64,000 nt of DNA from Apoderus coryli (lineage: Eukaryota; Arthropoda; Insecta; Coleoptera; Attelabidae). The notes under the pieces are model-generated. The model ran no database searches and had not been told where the DNA came from. It saw only the letters and a list, made by a program, of their open reading frames with translations. Shown here one piece after another: positions 15,401-24,221 of this stretch. Each line of letters opens with the position of its first letter. Position 1 is the first letter of the stretch. The stretch is from contig OU452198.1 in NCBI GenBank assembly GCA_911728435.2, forward strand, positions 45,041,902 through 45,105,901, written 5' to 3'. The position numbers were made by a program, and so were the translations under genes.

Positions 15401-15816
15401 CAGTTCTCAAACTGTAATAATAATTTTATATTAGTATTTTTTTGTATATTTAATTTCGGCATAAACAAATATTTATGTACCTATAATATGATCTCAAATA
15501 ATTAGGAAATAAAATTTTAGGTGATATTCTGATTACATACAGTACGGACATTGGATGGTCACCTTATTTCCCAACACTTTCAGGTGTAGTGACTGAATTA
15601 GGGGGATTAGTTTCACATGGTAAGTCTTTACTATTCATATAACAGTCATATTTATATTTGTATAATTATTTTATCTTCTTTTTAGGCGCTGTCGTTGCTA
15701 GGGAATATGGACTGCCATGTATAGTTGGAGTGAAAAATGTTACTAAAATATTTAAAACCGGCGATATAGTTTTCCTCTCAGGTCACACTGGCGAACTAGG
15801 ACTTGTTGATGATTAA
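432..15816 (+). CDS. Dikinase-like protein: ATP-grasp (PPDK type) plus C-terminal phosphohistidine domain ('putative PEP synthase' / rifampicin phosphotransferase-like), 5' end outside window
   Basis: I place exons at 432-565, 2185-2352, 4444-4810, 4872-5147, 5272-5419, 7772-8059, 8117-8401, 13315-13702, 13756-14000, 14184-14338, 14401-14628, 14686-14894, 15521-15619 and 15686-15816. Every junction is GT-AG and keeps the reading phase, giving about 1040 codons and a TAA stop. The ATP-grasp domain shows LTGGKG, VPNGFVIT, WAVRSSAIGEDSEE, a SAAGQ block and the closing LYLLQSRPIT. The last two exons carry GGLVSHGAVVAREYG, whose His is the phospho-carrier. The protein stops about 40 residues later, so the PEP/pyruvate-binding barrel of true PEP synthase is absent. 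This order (ATP-grasp, middle region, His domain) is that of rifampicin phosphotransferase. In that family ATP's beta-phosphate passes through His to a substrate, releasing AMP. The animal substrate is unknown. The first exons lie upstream of the window. Confidence 0.9.
1060..1350 (-). mobile_element. mariner transposase C-terminal remnant
   Basis: Read on the minus strand, the segment resembles the end of a mauritiana-type mariner transposase: a NDLFLSPNNK-like block (from 'NDFFLFPHIK'), then a QRFSAAEEA block and a degenerate 'WFECM' tail. Several stops break it. It is a fossil in the first visible intron of the dikinase-like gene. Confidence 0.5.
1620..1995 (-). mobile_element. mariner-like transposase remnant
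   Basis: The minus strand reads ILQENARPHTTK, the 'HDNARPHTA' catalytic-Asp region of mariner transposases with the first Asp replaced. An AVKRVCSGWV block resembling '[10 protein letters not shown]' precedes it. The two blocks are closer than in an intact element, so it is internally deleted. It lies in the intron between the exons at 432-565 and 2185-2352. Confidence 0.5.
2668..2990. repeat. Inverted repeat, about 86-bp arms
   Basis: The sequence at about 2668-2753 (from 'ttaacaaaacaaacttgtct' through 'ggcgaaacaagctagagc') returns in reverse complement at about 2903-2990, almost unchanged. About 150 bp of unrelated sequence separates the arms. It could fold into a hairpin in the intron transcript. 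It is probably a MITE or foldback fragment, with no coding content. Confidence 0.75.
3115..3500 (+). mobile_element. LINE RNase H domain remnant
   Basis: Across frames the segment shows VWIPGHS and KVNEMAESLAREGG, matching the 'VWVPGHEGIEGNEAADQLAKEGA' part of the RNase H domain preserved better at 12650-12720 in this window. Frameshifts separate the pieces. It is a decayed fragment of an RNase H-bearing LINE. Confidence 0.6.
3580..4540. repeat. Three tandem ~330-bp units, each containing a host splice acceptor and 5' exon piece
   Basis: Units begin near 3582, 3911 and 4241. Each holds a decayed LINE RNase H segment (gacgctttgcgaagtaaac ... ctctctgaatcccttg), then 'gtttcag' and the start of the exon that is complete only in the third unit (4444-4810). 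The acceptor is at 3783, 4113 and 4443. The first two exon pieces run about 90 bp and then diverge into 'aaaaaattctgaatctg'. Units differ by only a few bases, so the duplication is fairly recent. Confidence 0.9.
5880..6195 (+). mobile_element. mariner transposase remnant
   Basis: Plus-strand frames give GGRLKSVVVFENIDA (like 'GGRPKSVVVPENIDA'), TSIHVLHSLTKAQKDS, LNAKNVKLMGHP and a final EADWKKCNDKLFECM. These are four mariner blocks in the correct order with internal deletions and frameshifts. The end block resembles that of the 1060-1350 remnant, suggesting the same family. Confidence 0.6.
6215..7480 (-). mobile_element. RTE/L1-like LINE, 3' part with reverse transcriptase
   Basis: On the minus strand, from 7480 downward, frames give GDYQCGFRGCRSTTDQIF, FVDFRQAYDSI, LILFNIALEKVIRTAE, LAFADDIDVVG (the catalytic FADD box) and then a 198-residue open C-terminal part with GRPRMRWRDNI. 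At least two frameshifts break the reading frame. The 3' end abuts a short 'cttacttact' stretch, that is an (AGTA)n tail. A second, shorter copy with the same tail lies at 25420-26175. It sits in the intron after the exon ending at 5419. Confidence 0.85.
8343..10086. repeat. Tandem duplication, ~875-bp unit, including the 3' end of a host exon
   Basis: The sequence from 8343 (last 59 bp of the exon 8117-8401, its donor and the following intron) to about 9217 is repeated from 9218 onward. The duplicated exon end and donor lie at 9218-9276. The unit also includes part of a LINE (9055-9217 matches 9913-10080). The two copies differ by scattered substitutions and small indels. Only the first copy is attached to the full exon. 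Confidence 0.85.
8990..10450 (-). mobile_element. RTE-like LINE C-terminal fragments (partly duplicated)
   Basis: A 140-residue minus-strand reading frame at 9792-10214 has NQLRWTGHVIRMP, GGQQQSYKDVLK, MKKCGLD and DRPRWRR, the conserved C-terminal region downstream of the RT domain in RTE-type elements. A second degraded copy of part of it at about 8990-9217 results from the tandem duplication. Upstream decayed sequence continues to about 10450. No RT core is left. Confidence 0.75.
10575..11850 (-). mobile_element. RTE-like LINE with nearly continuous reverse transcriptase
   Basis: A 436-residue minus-strand frame covers most of an RT: GSSQFGFRRGLGTREAL, a DYKKAFD-like YYKKAFDRV, GVRQGCVLSPLLFNIY, the catalytic IRYADDTVLIAD, a FNYLGTWI thumb-region block and a C-terminal WLRNIKHW. 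The endonuclease half is missing, so the copy is 5' truncated. The N-terminal residues of the frame read through into neighbouring sequence. It lies in the 4.9-kb intron between exons 8117-8401 and 13315-13702. Confidence 0.9.
11835..13200 (+). mobile_element. I/LOA-type LINE, RT C-terminus plus RNase H and zinc-knuckle tail
   Basis: Plus-strand frames give RLLGRTWG, KLTYWVYQ and LQRLACLGITEAMRT (the region after the RT), then an RNase H domain at 12256-12780. That domain has its key residues in VWYTDGSK, E in FQPEIKAI, MSDSQAALKAL and WVPGHEGIEGNEAADQLA. After a stop, a CRFCEDATETTEHVLCEC zinc-knuckle-like tail occurs near 12980-13035. One stop and two frameshifts make it inactive. The fragments near 3115, 3580-4400 and 35660 appear related to this element. 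Confidence 0.85.
15171..15430. repeat. 65-bp tandem repeat, four copies
   Basis: A unit containing 'acagtaccatatctagatt' and 'agagagcagttctcaaa' repeats with a period of exactly 65 bp, starting at 15181, 15246, 15311 and 15376. Copies differ at only a few positions. It lies in the intron between exons 14686-14894 and 15521-15619. The rest of that intron shows nothing recognisable. Confidence 0.9.
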
Positions 15817-16165
15817 AACAATTAAATTACTAACATTATAAAAATTCTAAAACAATTAAAACAGAAACGTTTATTTACTAATCCTATTATCTTATACTGG
15901 ATATTTCCCAGCTCTAGTACGTTATCATTTGTACCACTAGTGACTTTTCTGGTAATCTATAAATATCAGATATTTTCACTCAGCCTCACTTTATCAACCG
16001 ATGGATTGCAAAACTGAATTCATAAACTAAAAGCAAATGAGGGAAGAATCCTCACATCATCACTTGCTTTGATAGCAAACCTAACCACACTTTAATAAAA
16101 ACCTAAAATAAACAAATAAAAATGTAATTGTATTTTTTTAACTCAAAAATTTAAATTTTACGACA
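15817..16165. other. Intergenic gap between dikinase-like gene and SLC10A7
   Basis: AT-rich sequence of about 350 bp. It must hold the polyadenylation region of the upstream gene and the promoter of SLC10A7. A ~100-bp segment at about 15960-16065 (aaatatcagatattttcac ... gaatcctcacatcat) has relatives near 18055-18110 (inverted) and 28925-29025, so it is a dispersed short repeat. Confidence 0.5.
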
Positions 16166-17627
16166 ATGCGGAGAAGAATAACACCTAGAGAATTTTTAAT
16201 AAAAAATTGGCTACTTGTAGGCATATTATGTTGTATATTTTTAGCTGCACTTTACCCGCAGTTGGGCTCAAAAGAAGGTTAGTTACAATCCAGAAAACTG
16301 TGATTTGTGATCTAACTACCGATTTTAATATTTTAGGGCCGCTTAGAACCGATATAACAGTTAAATATGGGGCGGTAACAGTAATGTTTCTAATAAGCGG
16401 AGTCACATTAAAAACTGAAAGCATTTTCCATACATTTAGTCAATATAAACTGCATTTATTTATTCAAATATTTACTTTTATTTTTATACCAATTTTTACG
16501 CAATTTTTTACAAAAGTTTTAAGCTTTTTTGGAATTAACATATGGGTACTAAAAGGGTAATAAAACATTACACACTTACATTATAATACAATAATGAAAA
16601 CTATTAATTTCTTCCTAGTCTAGTAACAGTGGCTTGTATGCCGCCTCCAGTTTCCAGCGCTGTTATCCTAACAAGAGCTGCACAAGGCAATGAAACTGCT
16701 GCTATATTCAACTCAGTATTAGGTAGTTTTCTCGGCATTATATTAACACCAATTATTCTGTTACTAAATGTAAGTAAGCCTGAAATATACTTTAATTTTG
16801 ATGTAATTCATTGATTGGAATTTTAAGTTGGGCTCTACTACAGTTGTTCCGCTATTTGGGACAGTAGTTCAACTTACAATCACGGTGATACTACCATTAC
16901 TTCTTGGGCAAACATTGAAGATATGTACGCAAATTAAATGGCACAGATTACCATTGAATACAATTAGCCAATGTGCATTACTTTTTGTGATTTACACGAC
17001 GTTTTGTGATACATTTTTGGTACCAGAAACTGGATTATCAGCTCTAGATATTATTGTAACCGTATTTTCAGGTTGTCTTGATTGTTTATACGTTTATTGT
17101 AGTTGCATTATGTAAAGTATCATGTTTTAGTGCTTTTGATTCAAATGGTATTAATGATATTAAGCTTTAGGAGTGCAACAATGCTTTTCAAACAGTTATT
17201 CAGTGCACAGGATGTTATTGCGATATTATTTTGCTCGACTCATAAGTCTCTAACTTTAGGTAGGTAAATTATTAATTAAATATTTATTACGTCCGGAGTT
17301 TATTTTTCACAATTTTAAAACTTTATAATTGACAAATGACGTCTAAGGACAAGGACATCTCTACATGTCATTAATGACAATTGTGACGTAAATAGTGATG
17401 GGTATAAATTCGTATTTTTATTTGTTTAATCGTAGCAAAATTTCCTCTGAATTATATTTTTAGGTATCCCAATATTGAAGATAATGTTCCAGGGTTATTC
17501 GCATTTAAGCCAAATAAGTTTGCCGTTGCTGGTTTACCACCCAACTCAAATCATCTTAGGCGGATTGCTAGTATCTCAACTAAAAGATTGGTTACATTCC
17601 CAAAAAAGCAGACATTTACCTTTATGA
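16166..17627 (+). CDS. SLC10A7: SLC10A7 homologue (sodium/bile acid cotransporter 7)
   Basis: Six exons at 16166-16277, 16337-16556, 16619-16769, 16828-17071, 17131-17259 and 17464-17627 join in phase to 339 residues, matching the roughly 340 of the human protein. Diagnostic blocks are [70 protein letters not shown] and [13 protein letters not shown]. Hydrophobic stretches fit about ten membrane segments. SLC10A7 is an orphan SLC10 member in Golgi/ER and plasma membranes, linked to calcium handling and glycosylation rather than bile-acid uptake. Introns are 53-204 bp, in contrast to the TE-swollen neighbour. The ATG at 16166 is chosen because it gives the conserved short N-terminus ([15 protein letters not shown]). 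The 59-bp intron at 17072-17130 has a weak donor (gttgtc) and is inferred from phase and family sequence. Confidence 0.95.
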
Positions 17628-18627
17628 AAGTTTTAGGTATTTAGTTTGTTGTGCAAAAACATTTTGTCGCTCAATTATATCAATTTTCTGAGTGTGATAC
17701 GCTTTTTAAATACATGCCGCTAATATTATGTACTAATGTGTTTTAGTATTATTGATATAAAGTTATATCAAAGTTTATAAAACGAAATTTTTATCAGCTA
17801 TTAAATTTTTGAAAAATTGGCTGTTAAATTTTATATTTGGTTTCCTTATCCTTAATTCAATAATTAAGTCGATTCAACGTCTAACACTCATGAGACACCC
17901 TTTTTGCTTGGCAATAACAGTGGACCACTGATTATTTTGTTCGAATATGTCAAAGAACTGTTAAATTCCATGCCTAGTAACTATCCTTTGTTCATTTAAG
18001 GGAATGATCACTCTATCTTTGAATAAAGTCACTTTTTATTCTTAGATTTAATTCGATATAAAAGCAAGAGTAAACGAAGTGAGGTAAGTAAAGATATCTG
18101 ATATTTAACATTAAAGGAATTGCACTATTAGCTCATAGAAGCTACATTAACAAGGTAATTATATTAACTACTGCATATCGAAATCTTCATCAAAGCTTCA
18201 GCCACAGAAATCTTATATTATATATATATATATATACTCTAGAATGATAATCCCGTAGTACAAAAATGTAACCAAAAGTGTAGAGCTGTCCATAAAAGCG
18301 CATGATCACCAGTATCTTATTTTTCAACAGGACCGGCTTTGATTAAATGTAATATTACTGTTATAGGTATATTTAAAATTAAATTTTACCATTTGGTAAC
18401 ATTCAAATAAAAAAATGGAATAAAGGAATTTAAGAAATAAAAAATTACATTAAATATCTAAATACTTTATTGTCTAACAGGTACAACCCAATAATAATAA
18501 ATCTAAGCAGAGACAAGAAATAAGTAAAAATTCTAATACTGGAAAATATCTTAAAGACTTGAGCATTCTAATTATTTATTTTATTATTATATAATATTTG
18601 TTTGTTTATACAACCACCTTAGGCGTC
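17628..18627. other. Intergenic, no gene seen
   Basis: About 1 kb of AT-rich sequence with an (AT)n run near 18217-18235 and no ORF of note. An inverted relative of the dispersed repeat at 15960 and 28925 lies at about 18055-18110. Sequence near 18400-18620 is probably the 3' UTR of the minus-strand THAP gene. Confidence 0.5.
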
Positions 18628-19266
18628 TTACATCTCTACAGCCTTCAAAGAAGGGGTGCAAGAAACAGTGACTTCACAAATATTTTCCGTGTCCATGTAA
18701 ACCACTTCCATATCATCCGTACTACTCGCAATAGTATTTTGTGACAAAACATGGTTGGTAGAACTTGTATTCTCAGCAATTTCATGGAGGATTCTATAAT
18801 TAAGTATATTCCAGTTTAACAACAGAATTCAAACGAACTTTGTATACCTACACAACGTAGGAAATATATTCTTGACATACATATCATGTATTTTTGACAG
18901 ACTGCTTTTAAGTAAACAGTGTCTTGATATCAAACGATTAAGAATTTAACTTCCACTCTCATTTACATAATCTCTTCTTTTCAACAAAAGTTTGGGAACT
19001 GCATCGGGTACGAGGGTGATCCTCTTGCTGTCTTCTCTACAAATAATATCTTCTGCAGCGAAATGCTTACTGCATAATATGACATTCCCATCACATACAT
19101 TTTCTGTACTAAGATCCCAATGCCCGCATCCAAACATCATGTCTTTTTTTTGTCAAGCTAAAAATGAGTATCATGTCAATGGTATCTTATTGACTCAAAC
19201 TTATTGAAAATATTTAATACCAGGAATGAGACCTTCATTTTTACACCACAACACTATACACCTCAT
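18628..19266 (-). CDS. THAP-domain protein gene, apparently frameshifted
   Basis: On the minus strand, exon 1 (19266-19221) encodes MRCIVLWCKNEGLIP with the first CxxxC pair of a THAP zinc finger. Exon 2 (about 19185-18946) continues with FSLTKKRHDVWMRAL (the invariant Trp), then ENVCDGNVILCSKHF (C..H pair) and LVPDAVPKLLLKRR (the 'RLVPDAVPTLF' end). Between MRAL and DLSTEN the frame shifts by one base. A last exon (18793-18628) encodes an acidic tail ending in LKAVEM. Its phase does not join exon 2 cleanly. THAP domains bind DNA and often derive from P-element transposases; this one has no transposase part. The shift means either a decaying gene or a sequencing error. The start is divergent from CCT6, 1.07 kb away. 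Confidence 0.6.
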
Positions 19267-20339
19267 TGTTTGTTAAATAAACAAACTAAAACCAAAATAA
19301 CAAATATTAAAAACAATTTTAATCACAAATAGGTATATCTATCAACAATTAAAATATACCACGAATAAAACCATAACTCAATTATTATAAAACCTATCTG
19401 AAGTGTTGTGAAGCCGACTCTGACAGATATTCCCACTACGAGAAACGTCATTTGCGAAAACAGACGCTGTTGCGAAATCTCCTAAATTTAATAAGATTTG
19501 GAAAAAAATGTTTCGTTCATATTGCTGAAAACTAAACAGTATGCAATTTTACCGATAACATTTAATTATTTGATTTTGTCAAGCAGTTTCGTATGACGCA
19601 ACATATGGATTTATTTATAAAACAGATATGTCGCATAAATTCTGTAAGGCGAACGACAAAATAGGCAGTCTGTACTGAAAATAAGATACTGAGGAGCATG
19701 CGTAGATCGTGAAAACTGCATACCCGTTACACTTTTTGGTATTCGGCTGGATTTAATTAGCATTCTAGAGTACATATATATTATAAGATTTCTATGGCTT
19801 CAGCTGACACAAATATGGTTTTTTCACAGATCAGGGAAATTCTTTTTTCTAATCTTTAGATGACAAATGTTATCTTCGTGGTTGTAGTAGAATTGGGAAA
19901 CTTTCTACTTTCCAAAGTAAATGGATTAAATAACATGAGATTTTTAAGGCAAAAAATGTATGAAATCAAGATTACAGTTCAATATAATTCTTCCTCATGC
20001 ATTGGCAACTGGCAACGTGAAACCAGTAATTTGGCCCCCGCAACGAGCAACGAATAATCCAAGATGAGAATTGCAATGTATTATCAATAATTTTATTAAA
20101 ATTTTAAGAATTATTATTCCAATATTTTGTATCTGAGATAAATATGATAACGTTAACGGTGTAATGGTTAATAATAATGTACGTACGGTATTACTCGATT
20201 CATAATCGAGAGGAACAGTCTGTGCTTTTCTATCATTCTGCTTCTCGTCACGTCACTGTCAGCTGTCAGTTTAGTTTTTATAGCAACCGGGTGTGAGTGA
20301 AAACCAAATTGTTCTTAAATATATTGTTTATTTAAAAAA
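19267..20339. promoter_or_regulatory. Divergent intergenic region between THAP gene and CCT6
   Basis: About 1.07 kb separates the two start codons on opposite strands, so both promoters should lie here. I see no confident TATA box or motif. The segment 20240-20330, just before the CCT6 start, is locally less AT-rich (cgtcacgtcactgtcagctg). Nothing else is recognisable. Confidence 0.4.
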
Positions 20340-23300
20340 ATGGCTATAAGCTTATTAAACCCTAAAGCCGAAGTAGCTAGAGCATCACAAGCATTAGCTG
20401 TAAATATTTCAGCAGCTAAAGGTATTCAAGATGTAATGAAATCAAACTTGGGCCCGAAAGGAACCATGAAAATGTATGTTCACATGATTTTTCTTTTATC
20501 ATTTACTTCGTTAGTTTTCCATATTACTTTATAAAACCTACTTAAATTGTTACATAATTATGTAAATAATTAATATCTTAAGCAACTTTATCAATAGATT
20601 CTTTAATATTGTGAATTTGTTGTAACTTGTAATTCTAACCTAAAAGTGTATAGCATTAATGTGTATTCGCATTCACATGGTACTATGATTATTTTAGGCT
20701 CGTTTCTGGTGCGGGTGATATTAAAATTACCAAGGATGGAAATGTATTACTTCACGATATGCAAATACAACATCCAACTGCGTCACTTATTGCTAGAGCC
20801 TCTACTGCTCAAGATGATATGACTGGAGACGGTATGTTTATATGTTACGTACTAATACCACCTATAACGTATGATGATTTCTTTTACCAGGTACCACTTC
20901 AACAGTTTTACTAATTGGCGAATTACTGAAACAAGCAGACATCTTTATTGCCGAAGGCCTACATCCAAGATTGTTAGCGGAAGGTTTCGATAAAGCTAGA
21001 GCTAAAGCATTGGAAGTGTTAGATAAAATTAAAATACCCGTCGAGGTGAACCGAGAAACGCTTTTAGATGTTTGTCGTACGAGTTTGAGAACCAAATTGC
21101 ATCAGCAATTAGCAGATTTGTTGACCGATGTATGTGTGGACGCAATTTTGTCTATTCAACAGGCAGACAAACCAGTCGATTTGCATATGGTTGAAATGAT
21201 GGAAATGCAACACAAAACTGAGACCGATACTGTGTTGGTGAAAGGTTTGGTATTAGATCACGGTGCAAGACACCCTGACATGCCGAAACGTCTGAAAAAT
21301 TGTTACATCCTTACATGCAATGTGAGTCTGGAGTACGAGAAAAGTGAAGTGAATTCCGGTTTCTTTTATAAAACCGCAGAGGAGCGTGATAAAATGGTGC
21401 AAGCCGAACGTGACTTTATTGATCAACGAGTGCGTAAAGTGATTGCATTAAAGAAATCGTTGTGTGATAGCAATGGGAAATCTTTTGTGGTTATTAACCA
21501 GAAAGGTATCGACCCAGTCAGTTTGGAAATGTTGGCGAAAGAGGGAATTTTAGCGTTGCGTAGGGCCAAACGTCGTAATATGGAACGGTTATCATTGGCG
21601 TGTGGTGGAGTTGCAATGAATAGTTTCGATGATTTGAATGAATCTCAATTAGGTAAGGATTGCAGAACTTTTATTAATAGTGTAAAACTTATGATTCCAC
21701 TTTAAGGCAAAGCTGGACTTGTATACGAGCACGTTTTGGGTGAAACCAAATACACTTTTGTTGAGGAATGTCAGAATCCTCAATCAGTAACGATCCTGAT
21801 CAAAGGACCCAACAAACACACCATTGCGCAGATCAAGGATGCTGTGAGAGATGGCTTAAGAGCCATTAACAATACTATTGAAGACAAGGCGATTATACCC
21901 GGTAAGATTTACATTTTCAAGTTTCCTCGTCAGCGCGAATCAATACAACTAGTAAAAATCGCGTCAACAAGACTTTTCTGTCAGTCTCGAGGTGCTTAAA
22001 TTTCATATATTTCTATTATTACGAGGCATGTTTTTTAAGTAAGTACCGTTTTGGAATTAAAAAAAGACGTGCAAAGATATCGCAATAATTTTATTTTTAC
22101 ATGAAAGCCTGTACCTTAATCTACTTTTCTACATAATTTCCGTGAATATTGAGGCACTTGTCATAACGTGGCACCAGTTTTTGAATACCCTCTTCATAAA
22201 ATTCTGCCGCCTGACTTGTTAACCACTGTATCACAAATGTTTTGACGTCGTTATCGTCTTGAAGACGCTGACCACCCAGGTGTTTCTTCAAGTGCAGGAA
22301 AAAATGGTAGTCGCTGGGCGCCAGATCAGGGCTGTATGGAGGATGATCTAGAGTTTCCCATTTAAAAGATTTGATGAGATCTTTGGTCCGATTAGCCACA
22401 TGTGGACGGGCATTGTCATGCAGCAAAACGATACCCTTACTCAACTTGCCACGTCTTTTGTTCTGGATTGCACGACGCAGATTGTTCAATGTCTCACAAT
22501 AAGACGCTGCATTGATTGTCTCATTACGAGGCTGAAACTCCACTAGCAATACTCATTTTCTGTCCCAAAAAACTGTGCACATGATTTTCCGGGCAGAAAT
22601 TGTTTGCTTAAACTTCCCTCTTTTGGGTGATGATGAATGTCGCCATTCCATGGATTGTTGTTTCGATTCTGGTGTGACGTAGGCCACCCATGTTTCGTCA
22701 CCAGTAACAATTTGGTCTAAAAATCTTCACCTTCATTGTGGTACCGCTCAAGGAAAATCAATGCACTGCCTAAACGTTGGGTTTTGTGCAAATCCGTCAA
22801 CATTTTTGGAACCCAACGTGAACACAATTTCCGGTAATTCAAGTTCTCGGTCACAATGCGATACAAAACACTACGAGAATATTGAGGAAAGCAGTCGCAC
22901 ATTGATGAAATTGTAAGCGTCTGTTTTCTCTCCCCGTTTCCTCCACTTTCTGCACCAAACCTTCAATAACGACCGAAGGACGCCCACACTCCGTTCTTCA
23001 TCATGCACATTTGTGCGGCCATCTTTAAATACTCTCACCCATTTCCTTACCATTCCATCACTCATAATGTTTTGTCCGTAAACTTCACAGATCTCACGAT
23101 GAATATCGATCCGTTTTAAGCCTTTAGTACTAAGAAATCGTATAACAGCCCGTACTTCACAATCGGCGGGACTCACGATTGTCGGAGGCATCTTAAACAC
23201 TCAGTAAACAACGTATACAATGAGGAATCAGACTGTAATGGCGTCAGTGCGTAGACAAGAGATGTAGGTAACCAGCGCGCATGGCGCGGAACGCCGACCG

Positions 23301-24019
23301 TAGCGCTGCGGCGGCGGAATCGCAAAACGGTACTTACTAAAAAACCGTGCCTCGTACATTGAGTTTGTTCGGCCTCTGCATGGTATAGGATATGCATTAC
23401 TATGTACATGTAGATGATACGTGTTTACATGTGTCTACTGTTGTGTATCCTATTGTGCTTAAATGCAGGCCGATATTTGTAGATGGGCAACGACTATGGT
23501 ACTCTGACGAGCTCATAACAAGAGGTCTGGTTCTCTTGAATTAGCCTGGTGCCCTGCTAAATGAAACAAAATTCCTTGTGTAGGTAAAACCAGCATTTTA
23601 GTCCGCTTTGCCATTAAATTTTTTTCATTTATTCCTATTATTTTGTTTCAGGAGCTGGAGCGTTTGAAATCGCCGCTAACAAAGAATTGTTAGCGTTCAA
23701 AGATACTGTCAAAGGTAAATCTCGTTTAGGCGTTTCAGCTTATGCTGAAGCACTACTGGTAATTCCCAAAGTCCTGGCGGTCAATTCTGGATTCGATGCG
23801 CAAGATACGATTGTAAAGCTCCAGGAGGAATCACGACTTAATCCAGAACCGATTGGTTTGGATTTGACCTCTGGCGAACCGATCAATCCTAAAGATGCTG
23901 GCATTTATGATAATTACATCGTTAAGAAGCAGATTATTAATTCGTGTTCGGTGATTGCGAGTAATCTTATCCTGGTTGATGAGATTATGAGAGCTGGTAT
24001 GAGCAGCTTGAAAGGTTAA
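20340..24019 (+). CDS. CCT6: T-complex protein 1 subunit zeta (CCT6), cytosolic chaperonin
   Basis: Five exons at 20340-20473, 20698-20831, 20891-21652, 21707-21901 and 23652-24019 join in phase to 530 residues, the usual CCT6 length. The nucleotide-binding blocks [34 protein letters not shown] and [19 protein letters not shown] are intact, including the catalytic Asp of GDGTT. The apical and C-terminal parts read without interruption ([25 protein letters not shown], ending [13 protein letters not shown]). The zeta subunit is one of eight in the TRiC/CCT ring that folds actin, tubulin and other proteins using ATP. The fourth intron (21902-23651) has been enlarged by a mariner and a foldback-element copy. 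The 3' UTR follows with an AATAAA-like signal near 24178. Confidence 0.97.
22022..23354 (-). mobile_element. mariner transposon with both terminal inverted repeats, transposase broken
   Basis: The element is about 1333 bp and flanked by TA on both sides (22020-22021 and 23355-23356). Terminal repeats of roughly 30 bp match: 'cgaggcatgttttttaagt' at the left and its near reverse complement at the right. Minus-strand pieces show [20 protein letters not shown] and [19 protein letters not shown] (helix-turn-helix part), [26 protein letters not shown] and [16 protein letters not shown]. The last two hold the second and third catalytic Asp of the D,D34D triad. At least three reading frames are needed, so it is inactive, but the ends could still be mobilised. 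It sits in CCT6 intron 4. Confidence 0.93.
23357..23628. repeat. Half copy of the foldback element found at 42463-43246
   Basis: Immediately right of the mariner, 'cattgagtttgttcggcctc ... gtccgctttgccattaa' matches one arm of the foldback element at 42928-43246. It includes a segment (gcttaaatgcaggccgatat onward) missing from that right arm but present in the left arm. Only one arm is present. The mariner may have inserted into a complete copy and a later deletion removed the other half. Confidence 0.8.
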
Positions 24020-24221
24020 ATTCGAAGTTTTTGTGTTGTGTTTCTTATTTTATGATTGATTCCATATTATAGCTTAATTTAATATTTTTTAATGCTAACA
24101 GTTTTTCTTTGTGCAAGTAACATTTATTGTATTAAACATGTAACAACACACATTTCAAATTGTACTTTTATTTGCAAATAAATAACAGTTTATAGAGGTC
24201 AGTTTTATTTATACATAAAAC

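Noticed and set aside
15171..15430. CRISPR array
   Set aside because: The repeats are directly adjacent, without unique spacers, the host is an animal, and there are no cas genes.
432..15816. Bacterial contamination as the source of the dikinase-like gene
   Set aside because: It is split by at least 13 phase-consistent GT-AG introns carrying insect-type LINEs, and the neighbouring gene is a typical animal gene.
18217..18235. TATA-box promoter
   Set aside because: It is a plain (AT)n microsatellite with no gene start at a suitable distance.
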